From assembly GCF_002356355.1 (NCBI RefSeq), contig NZ_AP018052.1, positions 2,232,001-2,296,000 on the forward strand: DNA of 64,000 nucleotides, given 5' to 3'. The stretch comes from Thiohalobacter thiocyanaticus (GTDB lineage: Bacteria > Pseudomonadota > Gammaproteobacteria > Thiohalobacterales > Thiohalobacteraceae). Position numbers and translations under genes: made by a program. The notes under the pieces were generated by a model, which worked only from the letters and a program-made list of their open reading frames with translations, had not been told where the DNA came from and ran no database searches. This document shows, one piece after another, positions 8,183-17,520 of the stretch. Each line of letters starts with the position of its first letter. Within the stretch, counting starts at the first letter, position 1.

Positions 8183-8386
8183 AAAATCCTTCAACGCAGA
8201 GGCGCGGAGACGCAGAGATTATTGAGGCAGGTGGATATCAGAATGATTATCCGCCATTCCGGCGCGGGCCGGAATGACGGGAAAACATGATCAGGGCTAC
8301 CAACGTTTGTCGATAAATTTGCAATTTTTGCGATCTCTGCGCCTTTGTACCCATCGGGCATAAACGCCCCTGCGTTGAAGGTTTTC
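8183..8386. repeat. Family E long-armed inverted repeat, copy 1, with nested elements
   Basis: The arms TTCAACGCAGAGGCGC (left) and CTGCGTTGAA (right) enclose a family D half copy at 8251-8280. The right arm is interrupted by an 18-base insertion at 8349-8366 (see findings). The right end overlaps the sdhE stop codon. Confidence 0.8.
8251..8280. repeat. Family D half copy, nested in family E
   Basis: A single hairpin with CCGCCATTCCGG and CCGGAATGACGG arms. It lies in the centre of the family E element. Confidence 0.8.
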
Positions 8387-8651
8387 AACCATCATGACTC
8401 CCGGCCGCCGCGCGGATCGCCCGCGCCAGTTCGGCCAGGGCCGGGTCGGCCGGCGGCTGTCGGCCCATGAGCACTTCCAGCAGCACCTGATCCGGATACT
8501 CCAGCAACTGTTCCAGTCGCTGCACGCCGGCCGCATCCAGTTCATGGTAGCGGGAATCGACATAGGCCAGCAGCATCAGGTCCAACTCGCGCATGCCGCG
8601 CCGGCATTGCCACAGCAGGCGGGCGCGGCGGTTGTCGGATGCCGTCATCAT
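8385..8651 (-). CDS. sdhE: Succinate dehydrogenase FAD assembly factor SdhE (YgfY)
   Basis: Small cytoplasmic protein of 88 residues. The family motif RRGMRELD is at residues 17-24, matching the conserved RGxxE needed to help attach FAD covalently to SdhA. Length is typical (80-95). It is the last gene of the sdh group, separated from sdhB by a family A repeat. The start has a second Met codon directly after it; either ATG is possible. Confidence 0.93.
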   Translation of the reverse strand: MMTASDNRRARLLWQCRRGMRELDLMLLAYVDSRYHELDAAGVQRLEQLLEYPDQVLLEVLMGRQPPADPALAELARAIRAAAGSHDG

Positions 8652-8662
8652 TTCACCGTTGC

Positions 8663-8745
8663 GTAGAATGGGTGGAGGCGCCGTGCGCCGTAACCCATCG
8701 CCCGGGAGGACGATGATGGGTTGCGCTGCGCTCCACCCATCCTAC
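8663..8745. repeat. Family A inverted repeat, copy 5
   Basis: The left arm has one mismatch (GTAGAATGGGT); the right arm ACCCATCCTAC is intact. It lies between sdhB and sdhE, 18 bases from the sdhB stop. Confidence 0.9.
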
Positions 8746-8763
8746 ATTCCGTGGCCATGAAAA

Positions 8764-9465
8764 CTAGAGCGACCTCTTCAGCATGAGTTCCTTGATGTGA
8801 CCGATGGCGCGGGTGGGGTTCAACCCCTTGGGACAGGCCTCCACGCAGTTCATGATGGTGTGGCAGCGGAACAGCTTGAACGGTCCTTCCAGGGCATCCA
8901 GACGCTCGTCGGTGGCCTGGTCGCGGCTGTCGGCGAGGAAGCGCCAGGACTGCAGCAGCGCGGCCGGCCCCAGAAACTTGTCCGGGTTCCACCAGAAGGA
9001 CGGGCAGGAGGTCGAACAGCAGGCGCAGAGGATGCATTCGTACAGGCCGTCCAGGCGTTCGCGCTCGGCCGGGCTCTGCAGCCGTTCCACCTCCGGCTCG
9101 GGGTCCTCGTTGATCAGCCAGGGTCTGGCCGCGCGGTACTGCTGGTAGAAGGGTTCCAGATCCACGATCAGATCGCGCACCACCGGCATCCCCGGCAGCG
9201 GCCGCAGGGTCACCGGCTGTCTGAGTTCCTTGAGGGGCGTGATGCAGGCCAGGCCGTTGCGGCCGTTGATGTTCATGGCGTCCGAGCCGCACACCCCCTC
9301 CTGACAGGAGCGGCGGAAGCTGAGGCTTTCGTCCTGCGCCTTCAGCGCCAGCAGGGCATCGAGCAGCATCATGCCGGGCCTGATCTCCGACTCCGGGAGT
9401 TCGAGGTCCTGCATCCAGGGTTTGCCGTCGGTGTCCGGGTTGTAGCGGTAGATCGAGAATTTCAT
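8764..9465 (-). CDS. sdhB: Succinate dehydrogenase iron-sulfur subunit SdhB
   Basis: Subunit of 233 residues carrying the electron relay of respiratory complex II on the cytoplasmic face of the inner membrane. The [2Fe-2S] ligands are in [19 protein letters not shown] and its following Cys. The [4Fe-4S] and [3Fe-4S] ligands are in [18 protein letters not shown] and [17 protein letters not shown]. Length and cysteine spacing match E. coli SdhB (238). Transcribed after sdhA across a gap of about 100 bases that holds a family B half repeat. Confidence 0.97.
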   Translation of the reverse strand: MKFSIYRYNPDTDGKPWMQDLELPESEIRPGMMLLDALLALKAQDESLSFRRSCQEGVCGSDAMNINGRNGLACITPLKELRQPVTLRPLPGMPVVRDLIVDLEPFYQQYRAARPWLINEDPEPEVERLQSPAERERLDGLYECILCACCSTSCPSFWWNPDKFLGPAALLQSWRFLADSRDQATDERLDALEGPFKLFRCHTIMNCVEACPKGLNPTRAIGHIKELMLKRSL

Positions 9466-9497
9466 ATGTAGCGCCGAGAGTCGAGGTTTCAGCCTGT

Positions 9498-9527
9498 GTA
9501 GGTCGGGTTAGCGAAGCGTAACCCGAC
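9498..9527. repeat. Family B half copy, copy 2
   Basis: One hairpin only: GTAGGTCGGGTTA paired with GTAACCCGAC. The second half is absent. It sits between sdhA and sdhB. Confidence 0.8.
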
Positions 9528-9569
9528 GCGCGTCGCAGTGCACGTCTGTACCCTGCGTCTTGTATCCCA

Positions 9570-11336
9570 TCAATACACCCGCTCCTTGGGCGGGAAAGTA
9601 TCCACGCTCAGCGGTTTGATGCGTACCGGTTTGAAGTCCACCCGCTGCTCCTGCTTGTAGAACAGTGAATGCCTGAGCCACTGGTTGTCGTCGCGCTCGG
9701 GATAGTCGATGCGCGAATGCGCGCCGCGGCTCTCGCGCCGCTCCAGCGCCGAGCACACGGTGGCCAGCGCCACATCCATCAGGTTCTCCAGTTCCAGCGC
9801 CTCGATGCGGGCGGTGTTGAACACCTTGCTGTGATCCTCGATGCCGGCATCGGCCAGCCGCGCCTGCAGGGCCAGCACCCGGTCCACCCCTTCGCGCAGC
9901 ACCTCCTCGGTGCGGAAGACACCGCAGTAATCCTCCATCGTCCGCTGCAGTTCGCTGCGAATGCTGCTGACCCGCTCTCCTCCGGCCGGCCGGTCCCAGC
10001 GGGCCAGTCGCTCCAGCGCCCGGTCCACGCTGTCCTGGTTGAGCGGGCGGTGGTAGCGGTGCTCGGCCAGGAACTCGATGATGTGGTTGGCCGCGGCGCG
10101 GCCGAACACCAGGATGTCCAGCAGCGAGTTGCCGCCCAGGCGGTTGGCGCCGTGCACCGAGACGCAGGCGCATTCGCCGGCGGCGTACAGGCCCTGCACC
10201 GGCTCCTCCGGCCCGTGGTGTTCGGGGGCGACCACCTGGCCGGTACGGTTGGTCGGAATCCCGCCCATGGTGTAGTGCGCGGTGGGATAGACCGGGATGG
10301 GTTCGTGCGCCGGGTCGATGTGCAGGAAGGTCTTCACCGTATCGCGAATGCCGGGCAGACGCTTGGCCACCACCTCCTCGCCCAGGTGATCCAGCTTGAG
10401 CAGCACATGGTCCCGGTCCGGGCCGCAGCCGCGGCCTTCGCGCACCTCGGTGGCGATGGCCCGGCTGACCACGTCACGGCTGGCCAGATCCTTCACCCTG
10501 GGTGCATAGCGTTCCATGAAGCGTTCGCCGTCGCCGTTGAGCAGGTAGCCGCCCTCGCCGCGCGCGCCCTCGGTAATCAGCATGCCCTTGCCGGCGATGC
10601 CGGTGGGATGGAACTGGAAGAACTCCATGTCCTGCAGCGGAATGCCGGCCCGCAGCGCCATGGCCATGCCGTCGCCGGTGTTGATCAGGGCATTGGTGTT
10701 GGTACGGAACAGCTGCCCGGCCCCGCCGGTGGCCAGGAGCGTGGTCTTGGCCTCGATGACGATGGGCTCGCCGGTGGCGATGTCCACGGCCACGGCGCCC
10801 AGCACGGCACCCTCCTCCGGGTCCTGGATCAGGTCGAGGGCGAAGTATTCGTCGAAGAAATGGGTACGGGCGCGGATGTTCTGCTGATACAGCGAATGCA
10901 GGATGGCGTGGCCGGTGCGGTCGGCCGCGGCACAGGTGCGCGCGGCCTGCTCGCCGCCGAAGTTGCGGCTCTGACCGCCGAAGGCGCGCTGGTAGATGCG
11001 GCCGTTGTCCAGGCGCGAGAAGGGCACGCCCATGTGGTCCAGTTCATAGACCACCCGCGGCGCGGCCCGGCACATGTACTCGATGGCATCCTGGTCGCCC
11101 AGGTAGTCGCTGCCCTTGACGGTATCGAACATGTGCCAGTGCCAGTTGTCCGGCAGCACATTGGCCAGCGCGGCATTGACCCCGCCCTGGGCGGCCACCG
11201 TATGCGAGCGGGTGGGAAAGACCTTGGACACCACCGCCACATGGGCCTCGGCACGGGACAGCTGCAGCGCCGCCCGCAGACCGCCGCCGCCGGCACCGAT
11301 GATCAGGGCATCGAATTTGCGCACCGGAAGGTTCAT
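9570..11336 (-). CDS. sdhA: Succinate dehydrogenase flavoprotein subunit SdhA
   Basis: Catalytic subunit of 588 residues, oxidising succinate to fumarate. The N-terminal dinucleotide fold is [16 protein letters not shown], and the histidine that binds FAD covalently is in [14 protein letters not shown]. Active-site blocks [21 protein letters not shown] and the GGIPTN region are present. The frame is open further upstream, but ATG 11336 (MNLPVRKF) gives the normal length and overlaps the sdhD stop by four bases (ATGA). The C-terminus ends in the expected [15 protein letters not shown] block. Confidence 0.97.
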   Translation of the reverse strand: MNLPVRKFDALIIGAGGGGLRAALQLSRAEAHVAVVSKVFPTRSHTVAAQGGVNAALANVLPDNWHWHMFDTVKGSDYLGDQDAIEYMCRAAPRVVYELDHMGVPFSRLDNGRIYQRAFGGQSRNFGGEQAARTCAAADRTGHAILHSLYQQNIRARTHFFDEYFALDLIQDPEEGAVLGAVAVDIATGEPIVIEAKTTLLATGGAGQLFRTNTNALINTGDGMAMALRAGIPLQDMEFFQFHPTGIAGKGMLITEGARGEGGYLLNGDGERFMERYAPRVKDLASRDVVSRAIATEVREGRGCGPDRDHVLLKLDHLGEEVVAKRLPGIRDTVKTFLHIDPAHEPIPVYPTAHYTMGGIPTNRTGQVVAPEHHGPEEPVQGLYAAGECACVSVHGANRLGGNSLLDILVFGRAAANHIIEFLAEHRYHRPLNQDSVDRALERLARWDRPAGGERVSSIRSELQRTMEDYCGVFRTEEVLREGVDRVLALQARLADAGIEDHSKVFNTARIEALELENLMDVALATVCSALERRESRGAHSRIDYPERDDNQWLRHSLFYKQEQRVDFKPVRIKPLSVDTFPPKERVY

Positions 11337-11674
11337 TGTCCCACCACCGAAAACACAACCCGCAGCGACCACAGCCCGGTCCCGCCCAGCACCAGCGCGA
11401 CCAGCGCCATCAGACTCACCCGCGCGCCGGTAGGGCGTACATAGTCCATGATCACATCCCGCACCCCGACCCAGGCATGGATCAGCAGGGTGGCGATGAA
11501 CAGGGCCGTGGCCAGGTTGGGCAGCGGCGCGGCCAGCCAGGCCTGCCACTGGGCGTGGCTGTGCAGCGGCTGCCACAGGAACCAGAGCCCGGTCACCAGG
11601 ATATACAGGGCGATATAGGCGGCCGTGAAGCGCTGCAGCAGCCAGGCCCGCAGGCCGTGTGCCTGACGGCTCAC
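11333..11674 (-). CDS. sdhD: Succinate dehydrogenase membrane anchor subunit SdhD
   Basis: Protein of 113 residues with three predicted helices (about 13-34, 52-72, 88-110). The heme b ligand region is readable as [16 protein letters not shown], as in E. coli SdhD. Together with SdhC it binds heme b and ubiquinone and anchors the catalytic subunits. It overlaps sdhC and sdhA by four bases each. Confidence 0.93.
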   Translation of the reverse strand: MSRQAHGLRAWLLQRFTAAYIALYILVTGLWFLWQPLHSHAQWQAWLAAPLPNLATALFIATLLIHAWVGVRDVIMDYVRPTGARVSLMALVALVLGGTGLWSLRVVFSVVGQ

Positions 11675-12048
11675 AGCAGCCCCCCGACGAACAGCAGCGC
11701 GGCCAGCGGCGCGGCCAGGGTCGCCACCCAGGCCATGCGCCGGGCCGATGTCCGTTCCATGCCCAGGTCCAGGTCCAGCAACAGGAAGCGGATACCGGCG
11801 AACAGATGGTGAAAGACGATCCAGGCCAGAACCAGCAGTGCCGCCTGCCCGGCCGGGCCCTCGAGCCAGCCGGCGGCGCGCGCGTAACCCGCCGGATCGC
11901 GCAGTGACAGTTCCAGCAGCCAGGCCGCAAGCGGCAGCAGCAGGAACAGCAGCACGCCAGTCAGGCGGTGCAGGATGGAGGTCACCGCGCCGATGGGCTG
12001 GCGGATCAGCAGCAGGTTGAGAAATCTGGGGCGTGCGTCGTGGGGCAT
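11671..12048 (-). CDS. sdhC: Succinate dehydrogenase cytochrome b556 subunit SdhC
   Basis: Protein of 125 residues with three transmembrane helices. The signature [18 protein letters not shown] near residues 14-31 includes the quinone-site serine and arginine, and the heme histidine lies in [12 protein letters not shown] choose ATG 12048 ([11 protein letters not shown]), which gives the family length. An upstream in-frame ATG at 12099 would add 17 residues that look unlike SdhC. First gene of the sdhCDAB operon. Confidence 0.9.
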   Translation of the reverse strand: MPHDARPRFLNLLLIRQPIGAVTSILHRLTGVLLFLLLPLAAWLLELSLRDPAGYARAAGWLEGPAGQAALLVLAWIVFHHLFAGIRFLLLDLDLGMERTSARRMAWVATLAAPLAALLFVGGLL

Positions 12049-12069
12049 GGATTGCGGCTTTTTGGAGAT

Positions 12070-12099
12070 TTTATAGCATTGCACCCTGGAAATTGCCAT
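12070..12099 (-). promoter_or_regulatory. Possible sigma70 promoter of the sdh operon
   Basis: A TATAAA -10 element (12075-12070) lies 22 bases upstream of the sdhC start. The best -35 at about 18 bases spacing (ATGGCA) matches poorly. Support is positional only. Confidence 0.3.
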
Positions 12100-12145
12100 A
12101 AGAGTATCATTAAGGGATCTCTGACTTAGAATGGCACTTAGTTAG

Positions 12146-12248
12146 CGTCATTGCGAGCACCCAGAGGGCATAAACGAAGCGTGGCAATCTCGTACTGCAG
12201 AATCAATTGGTTGGAGATTGCCACGTCGCTTCGCTCCTCGCAATGACG
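12146..12248. repeat. Family C inverted repeat, copy 2
   Basis: The arms CGTCATTGCGAG and CTCGCAATGACG are complete. The interior reads CAGAATCAATTGG then TTGGAGATTGCC, shared with other family C copies. The left arm carries an 18-base insertion at 12159-12176. It lies in the divergent sdhC-ygfZ intergenic region. Confidence 0.9.
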
Positions 12249-12399
12249 TAATTAACCAGAGGTTCCTTAATCCGCCACGGTGCGCCAGACTGCGGGATTC
12301 ATGCCGGATTTCCCTGCAATTCCTGCCTGAGATTGACGGCGACGCGCTGAAAATGATACTCAACGAGGCTGCCCACCAGGCCGCGGAGCGGATACGATC

Positions 12400-13455
12400 A
12401 TGAAACAGCAGTGGAAGAATTTTCTCGAGGCCAACGGCGCCGAGTTCGACGACAACGGCGTGGTGACCAGCTTCGGCAGTCCCCGGCGTGAACTGAGCGT
12501 GGCCCTGACCGGCAATGTCTTCGCCGACCTGTCGGACATCGCTGTCATCGCCGCCCACGGCAGGGACGTCCAGTCCTTCCTCCAGGGCCAGTTCAGCAAC
12601 GACATCACCAATGTCAGCGCCTCGCGCAGCCAGCTGTCCTCCTACTGCACGCCCAAGGGCCGCATGCTGGCCAATTTCCGCTTGTTCGCGCGCGACGACG
12701 GCGTCTATATCGCCCTGCCCGCGGCGCTCAGCGAAACCTTCCTGCAGCGGCTGCGCATGTTCGTACTCATGGCGGATGTCACCCTGGAAGACGTCAGCGA
12801 GAACTTCATTCACCTGGGGGTATCCGGCCCCGATGCCGCTTCCGAACTGGAAGCCATACTGGGCCAGGTACCGCAATCAGTCGACGACGCCCTGACCCGG
12901 GACGGCTGCACCCTGATCCGCACGCCGGGCATGCATCCCCGCTTCGAGATCTTCGGGACGCTCGAGTGCATGCAGAAACTGTGGGAGGCGCTCAATGTGC
13001 GCTGCGCCCCCGTCGGCCAGCCCGCCTGGGGCCTGCTGCGGGTGATGGCCGGCGTGCCCATGATCCAGCCGGGAACCAGCGAGGCCTTCGTGCCGCAGAT
13101 GGCAAACATGGAACTGGTCAACGGCGTCAACTTCAAGAAGGGCTGTTACCCGGGCCAGGAAGTAGTGGCGCGCATGCAGTACCTGGGCAAGCTCAAGCGC
13201 CGCATGTACCTCGGTCGGATCGCCGTGGAACCGCCGCCGGAACCCGGCAATGAACTGTTCACTGCGGACCGACCCGATCAGGGCGTGGGCCGCATCGTCG
13301 AGGCCTATCCGCACCCCGATGGCGGCTGCATGGCGCTGGCGGTGACGCAGATCGAGAGCATACGTCAGGGGGAGGTGCACCTGGGCGCGGCCGACGGGCC
13401 GCTGTTCGAGCCGGCCGAACTGCCCTACGACCTGCCGGAGGCGGCCTCGGGCTGA
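12400..13455 (+). CDS. ygfZ: Folate-binding iron-sulfur cluster maturation protein YgfZ
   Basis: Cytoplasmic GcvT-like tetrahydrofolate-binding protein of 351 residues that helps make or repair certain iron-sulfur enzymes. The diagnostic motif KGCYPGQEVVARM (about residues 247-259) contains the conserved redox-active Cys. A GGAGCGG ribosome-binding site precedes ATG 12400. It is divergent from the sdh operon; in many gammaproteobacteria ygfZ is paired with sdhE (ygfY), and here the two flank the whole sdh operon. Confidence 0.93.
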   Translation: MKQQWKNFLEANGAEFDDNGVVTSFGSPRRELSVALTGNVFADLSDIAVIAAHGRDVQSFLQGQFSNDITNVSASRSQLSSYCTPKGRMLANFRLFARDDGVYIALPAALSETFLQRLRMFVLMADVTLEDVSENFIHLGVSGPDAASELEAILGQVPQSVDDALTRDGCTLIRTPGMHPRFEIFGTLECMQKLWEALNVRCAPVGQPAWGLLRVMAGVPMIQPGTSEAFVPQMANMELVNGVNFKKGCYPGQEVVARMQYLGKLKRRMYLGRIAVEPPPEPGNELFTADRPDQGVGRIVEAYPHPDGGCMALAVTQIESIRQGEVHLGAADGPLFEPAELPYDLPEAASG

Positions 13456-13465
13456 AACGATAGCT

Positions 13466-13548
13466 GTAGGATGGGTGAAGGCGTGCTGCGCCGTAACCCA
13501 TCGCCGCACCGTGCAACGATGGGTTGCGCTGCGCTCCACCCATCCTAC
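13466..13548. repeat. Family A inverted repeat, copy 6
   Basis: Full copy beginning 10 bases after the ygfZ stop codon, between converging ygfZ and the GGDEF-EAL gene. Confidence 0.9.
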
Positions 13549-13582
13549 CCGCTCATGCCGCGAAGGTTAATCAGGGATCACC

Positions 13583-15514
13583 CTACTCCAGCCAGCCGCT
13601 CTGGCGGATCTTCGCCTCCAGTTCGTCGGGCGGCATGGCGTGTCCGAAATGGAACCCCTGGGCGATGTCGCAGCCCAGTGCCTTGAGCCGGTTCAGCACC
13701 CGCGCGTTCTCCACGCCTTCGGCCACCACCGACAGGCCCAGGTTGTGCGCCAGATCGATGGTGGAATGCACGATCACCAGATCGTCGGGGTTGTGCTCCA
13801 TCTCGATGACGAAGGAGCGATCGATCTTGAGTTCGCTGACGGGCAGGCGCTTGAGCCGGCTGAGCGAGGAATGGCCAGTGCCGAAATCGTCGATCGAGAA
13901 GGACACGCCGCGGCGCTGCAGCCGCAGCAGAGTCTGGCTGAGCCGGCCGTAATCGCTCAGGAACAGATTCTCCGTGATCTCCAGCATCAACCGGCCTTCC
14001 AGCCCCCACTTGTCCAGCAGGGTTTCGAGTTCATCCGGAAAGGCCGGATTGAGCAGACTGTGCACGGACAGGTTGACCGAGACCGTGAAATCGAAACCCT
14101 GGTCGCGCCAGCGCGCGGCCTGCTCCACCGCCGTGGACAGCGCCCATTGATTGAAGGCCGAGATCAAACGCGACTGTTCGAGGGAGTGGACAAAGGCTGT
14201 GGGTGAGATCAGACCGCGTTCGGGCTGGGGCCAGCGCGCCAGGGCCTCCACCCCGACCAGCCGGCCGCTGCGGATATCCAGCTTGGGCTGGTACTCCAGC
14301 CGGAATTGCTGTTCATTGAGCGCGCGGCGCAGATCCCCGAGCAGGATCAGCTGCTGCGGGCTGTAGCTGTCGTCGCTGGCATCGTACACCGCCAGGCTCT
14401 GCTTACTGGACTTGGCCTGGTACATGGCCATGTCGGCGTGACGCAGCAGGGTGGTCATGTCCCGGCCGTGGTCGGGATATACCGCGATACCGATGCTCGC
14501 GGTCATGGACAGGCTGTGGCCGTCGAGTTCGAAACTCGAGTCCAGCGAACGCAGCAGGTTGCCGGCGATCTCGGCGGCCTTGGCCTCATCGGCATTGGGC
14601 AGCAGCAAACCGAATTCATCCCCGCCCAGACGGCCGACCGTATCGGAGTAGCGGGTGATCTCGCCGAAGCGCTCACTGACCAGCTTGAGCAGGCGGTCGC
14701 CGAATTCGTGGCCGAAAGTGTCGTTGACCTCCTTGAACTGGTCCAGGTCGAGCAGCAGGATGGCCAGCGGCTGGGCGATCACGCCGGCCACGGTCAGGCC
14801 CTGCTGGATGCGGTCGCGGAACAGGGTGCGGTTGGGCAGGCCGGTCAGTTCGTCGTACAGCGACAGGTATTCCAGTTCGCGGTTGGCCGCGACCAGGGCC
14901 TCGTTGAGTTGCTGCAGCTGCTGCTGATAGCGCTCGGCATCCTGGCGGGCATGTTCCAGCTTCTCGAAGGCCAGGGCGTTTTCGAGCGCCACCACGACCT
15001 GAGAGGCAAACAGGCTGAGCAGATTCAGGTCGGCCCGGGTGAAATCCTCGCCGTCGAGTTTGCGCAGGCCGGCCAGACCGCCCAGGAAGGTGCCCTTGCC
15101 GATCAGCGGCACCATCAGGACAGTGCCCGCGCGCGCCTCCCAGTGGGTGCGTTCGCGCTCGTCGAGTTCGTCCAGCACCCCGCGCCACCAGGGCTTCTTG
15201 TTGCGCCAGACCCAGCCGCAGATGCCCTGGTTGATGGGCAGGCTCTCGCCCACGGCTTCCTGGGCATATTCGCCGGAACCGGCCTCGTAGGTGTAGTGGG
15301 TGCGTTCGGCATTGAGCACCGGGACCAGAACGGTCTCGGCCTGGATGATCTCACGGGCCCGGTCGGCGATCAGCTGCAGCACCAGAGCCGGATCCCGCTC
15401 ACGGCCCACGGCCAGGGCGGTTTCCTTCAGCAGTTCAAGTTCGTATTCCCGCTGTCGCAGGCTGTTGCGCAGCGCCTCGAACTCCGGATCCGGGCGCCGG
15501 GTCGGGTTTCCCAT
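13583..15514 (-). CDS. Cyclic-di-GMP turnover protein with GAF, GGDEF and EAL domains
   Basis: Cytoplasmic signalling protein of 643 residues with no membrane segment. Order: GAF sensor (about 40-185), coiled-coil linker (about 185-215), GGDEF domain with GGDEF at 297-301 and an inhibitory-site RYSD five residues before it, then an EAL domain with EAL at 423-425, DDFGTG at 542-547, lysine in ELKID at 563 and EGVE at 599-602. Both the diguanylate cyclase and phosphodiesterase catalytic residues appear intact, so it could act in either direction depending on the GAF ligand. It stands alone between repeats, so its output pathway cannot be inferred. Confidence 0.93.
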   Translation of the reverse strand: MGNPTRRPDPEFEALRNSLRQREYELELLKETALAVGRERDPALVLQLIADRAREIIQAETVLVPVLNAERTHYTYEAGSGEYAQEAVGESLPINQGICGWVWRNKKPWWRGVLDELDERERTHWEARAGTVLMVPLIGKGTFLGGLAGLRKLDGEDFTRADLNLLSLFASQVVVALENALAFEKLEHARQDAERYQQQLQQLNEALVAANRELEYLSLYDELTGLPNRTLFRDRIQQGLTVAGVIAQPLAILLLDLDQFKEVNDTFGHEFGDRLLKLVSERFGEITRYSDTVGRLGGDEFGLLLPNADEAKAAEIAGNLLRSLDSSFELDGHSLSMTASIGIAVYPDHGRDMTTLLRHADMAMYQAKSSKQSLAVYDASDDSYSPQQLILLGDLRRALNEQQFRLEYQPKLDIRSGRLVGVEALARWPQPERGLISPTAFVHSLEQSRLISAFNQWALSTAVEQAARWRDQGFDFTVSVNLSVHSLLNPAFPDELETLLDKWGLEGRLMLEITENLFLSDYGRLSQTLLRLQRRGVSFSIDDFGTGHSSLSRLKRLPVSELKIDRSFVIEMEHNPDDLVIVHSTIDLAHNLGLSVVAEGVENARVLNRLKALGCDIAQGFHFGHAMPPDELEAKIRQSGWLE

Positions 15515-15683
15515 GAAGCAACCTGTCGTTGTAATTGTAAGCGGCGAAACTTAACAAAAGTGTTTCGAATATAAAGTTATCTATTTATTATTCCTTTAAA
15601 AATACCTCTCCTGTCCCGTATAAGGCCAGATTGCACGGGGGCTGTCAAGTTCTGACGTGAGGCGTTGGACGTGAAATGAACGC

Positions 15684-15766
15684 GTAGGATGGGTGAAGCG
15701 CAGCGCAACCCATCGTGGCGCGGTCAATCGATGGGTTACGGCGTCATACGCCTTCACCCATCCTAC
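15684..15766. repeat. Family A inverted repeat, copy 7
   Basis: Full copy ending 9 bases from the lysS stop codon. The rest of the 15515-15775 gap holds an AT-rich stretch (15550-15610), likely the promoter region of the GGDEF-EAL gene, with no recognisable gene. Confidence 0.9.
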
Positions 15767-15775
15767 ACAATATTC

Positions 15776-17314
15776 TCACTCCCCCGCCTTGCGCATATGC
15801 GGAAACAGCAGCACATCGCGGATGGAGGGCGAGTCGGTGAACAGCATCACCAGCCGATCGATGCCGATGCCCTCGCCGGCGGTGGGCGGCATGCCGTGCT
15901 CCAGCGCGGCGACATAGTCGGCGTCGAAGTGCATGGCCTCCTCGTCGCCGGCCTCCTTCTCCTGCACCTGCTGGCGGAAGCGTTCGGCCTGGTCCTCGGC
16001 GTCGTTGAGCTCGGAGAAGCCGTTGGCGATCTCGCGCCCGCCGACGAAGAATTCGAAGCGGTCGGTGACGAAGGGATCGGCGTCACTGCGCCGGGCCAGC
16101 GGCGAGACCTCGGTGGGATAGGCGGTGATGAAGGTCGGGTCCTTGAGCCGGTGCTCGACCGTCTTCTCGAAGATCTCGATCTGCACCTTGCCCAGGCCGT
16201 AGCTGTCCTTCAAGGGAATCCCCAGTCCCTCGGCGACCTTGCGCGCCGCCTCCAGGTCGCTGATCCGGTCCTCGCTGATATCCGGATTGAAATGCAGGAT
16301 GGATTCCTTGACGCTCATCCGCGCGAACGGCCGGGAGAAATCATAACTCTCGCCCTGGTAGTCGATCTGCTGGCTGCCGTGGATGTCGCGCGCCATGTCG
16401 CGCAGCAGGGTCTCGGTCAGATCCATCAGGTCGTGGTAGTCGGCGTAGGCCTGGTAGAACTCCAGCATGGTGAACTCGGGGTTGTGGCGCGTGGACAGGC
16501 CCTCGTTGCGGAAGTTGCGGTTGATCTCATAGACCTTCTCGAAGCCGCCGACCACCAGGCGCTTGAGGTAGAGCTCCGGCGCGATGCGCAGGAACAGCTG
16601 CATCTCCAGGGCATTGTGATGGGTGATGAAGGGCCGTGCCGCCGCCCCGCCCGGGATGGCCTGCATCATGGGCGTCTCGACCTCCAGGAAATCGCGCGCG
16701 TTAAGGAAATCGCGGATGTACTGGACGATGCGGGTACGCTTGCGGAACACCTCGCGCGAGACCTCGTTCATGATGAGGTCCAGGTAGCGCTGGCGGTAAC
16801 GCGCCTCGGTATCGGTCAGGCCGTGGTACTTCTCCGGCAACGGGCGCAACGACTTGGTCAGCAGCCGCAGGCTGTCGACCTTCACACTCAACTCGCCGGT
16901 CTTGGTCTTGAACAGGACACCCTCGGCACCGAGGATGTCGCCCACATCCCAGCCCTTGAATTCCTGATAGCGGCCTTCGGGCAGGGCGTCGCGCTGCACG
17001 AACAGCTGGATGCGTCCGGACATGTCCAGCAACTGGGCGAAGCTGGCCTTGCCCATGACGCGCTTGGCCATCATGCGTCCGGCCACGCAGACGCGGATGG
17101 CGTTGTCGTCGAAGAACTCCGGCGCCTTGTCGCCGTACTCGGCGTGCAGTTCGGCGGCCACGACGTTGCGGCGGAAATCATTGGGGAAGGCCGCGCCCTG
17201 TTCGCGCAGCGCCTGCAGCTTGCGCCGGCGTTCGGCGATCAGGCGGTGTTCCTCTTCGCGGGTGTCGGTGGCGTTGGTCTCGTTGGCGTCGGTCATGGTC
17301 GATTCTGTCATCAT
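15776..17314 (-). CDS. lysS: Lysyl-tRNA synthetase (class II)
   Basis: Class II aminoacyl-tRNA synthetase of 512 residues. The N-terminal anticodon-binding OB fold contains [21 protein letters not shown]. Class II motif 2 is in [21 protein letters not shown], and motif 3 is [20 protein letters not shown] near the C-terminus. Three candidate Met starts lie in the first seven codons (17314, 17311, 17296) and cannot be separated. It is followed by prfB upstream on the same strand, the common prfB-lysS order, although repeats of families D and B separate them here. Confidence 0.97.
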   Translation of the reverse strand: MMTESTMTDANETNATDTREEEHRLIAERRRKLQALREQGAAFPNDFRRNVVAAELHAEYGDKAPEFFDDNAIRVCVAGRMMAKRVMGKASFAQLLDMSGRIQLFVQRDALPEGRYQEFKGWDVGDILGAEGVLFKTKTGELSVKVDSLRLLTKSLRPLPEKYHGLTDTEARYRQRYLDLIMNEVSREVFRKRTRIVQYIRDFLNARDFLEVETPMMQAIPGGAAARPFITHHNALEMQLFLRIAPELYLKRLVVGGFEKVYEINRNFRNEGLSTRHNPEFTMLEFYQAYADYHDLMDLTETLLRDMARDIHGSQQIDYQGESYDFSRPFARMSVKESILHFNPDISEDRISDLEAARKVAEGLGIPLKDSYGLGKVQIEIFEKTVEHRLKDPTFITAYPTEVSPLARRSDADPFVTDRFEFFVGGREIANGFSELNDAEDQAERFRQQVQEKEAGDEEAMHFDADYVAALEHGMPPTAGEGIGIDRLVMLFTDSPSIRDVLLFPHMRKAGE

Positions 17315-17342
17315 TGAGAAAGAGAGGCTATTTAACCTTGGA

Positions 17343-17414
17343 CGTCATCCCGGCGAAGGCCGGGATCCAGAACTCGCCGCGATCACTGGATTCCCGCCTT
17401 CGCGGGAATGACGG
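17343..17414. repeat. Family D inverted repeat, copy 2
   Basis: The left hairpin CGTCATCCCGGCG/CGCCGGGATCC-type and right hairpin CCCGCCTTCGCGGG with AATGACG form a full two-hairpin copy between lysS and prfB. Confidence 0.85.
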
Positions 17415-17424
17415 GAAGTTCTAC

Positions 17425-17506
17425 AGGTCGGGTTAGTGCAGCGTAACCCGACATGCATGGCGGCGAATTCCGTCGGGTTACGCCCTGACGGGCTAACCCG
17501 ACCTAC
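17425..17506. repeat. Family B inverted repeat, copy 3
   Basis: Full copy with slightly diverged left end (ACAGGTCGGGT). It ends 14 bases from the prfB stop codon. Confidence 0.88.
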
Positions 17507-17520
17507 GAAATTGTGAGTTG

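Noticed and set aside
9669-11444. Plus-strand open frame of 591 codons opposite sdhA and sdhD
   Set aside because: It is a shadow of the GC-rich antisense frame. The minus strand encodes clear SdhA and SdhD with all motifs. The same applies to long plus-strand frames opposite thrS, pheT, lysS, uvrB (35 kb side) and the GGDEF-EAL gene.
12148-12876. Minus-strand frame of 242 codons overlapping the start of ygfZ
   Set aside because: It runs through a family C repeat and lies antisense to a well-supported YgfZ.
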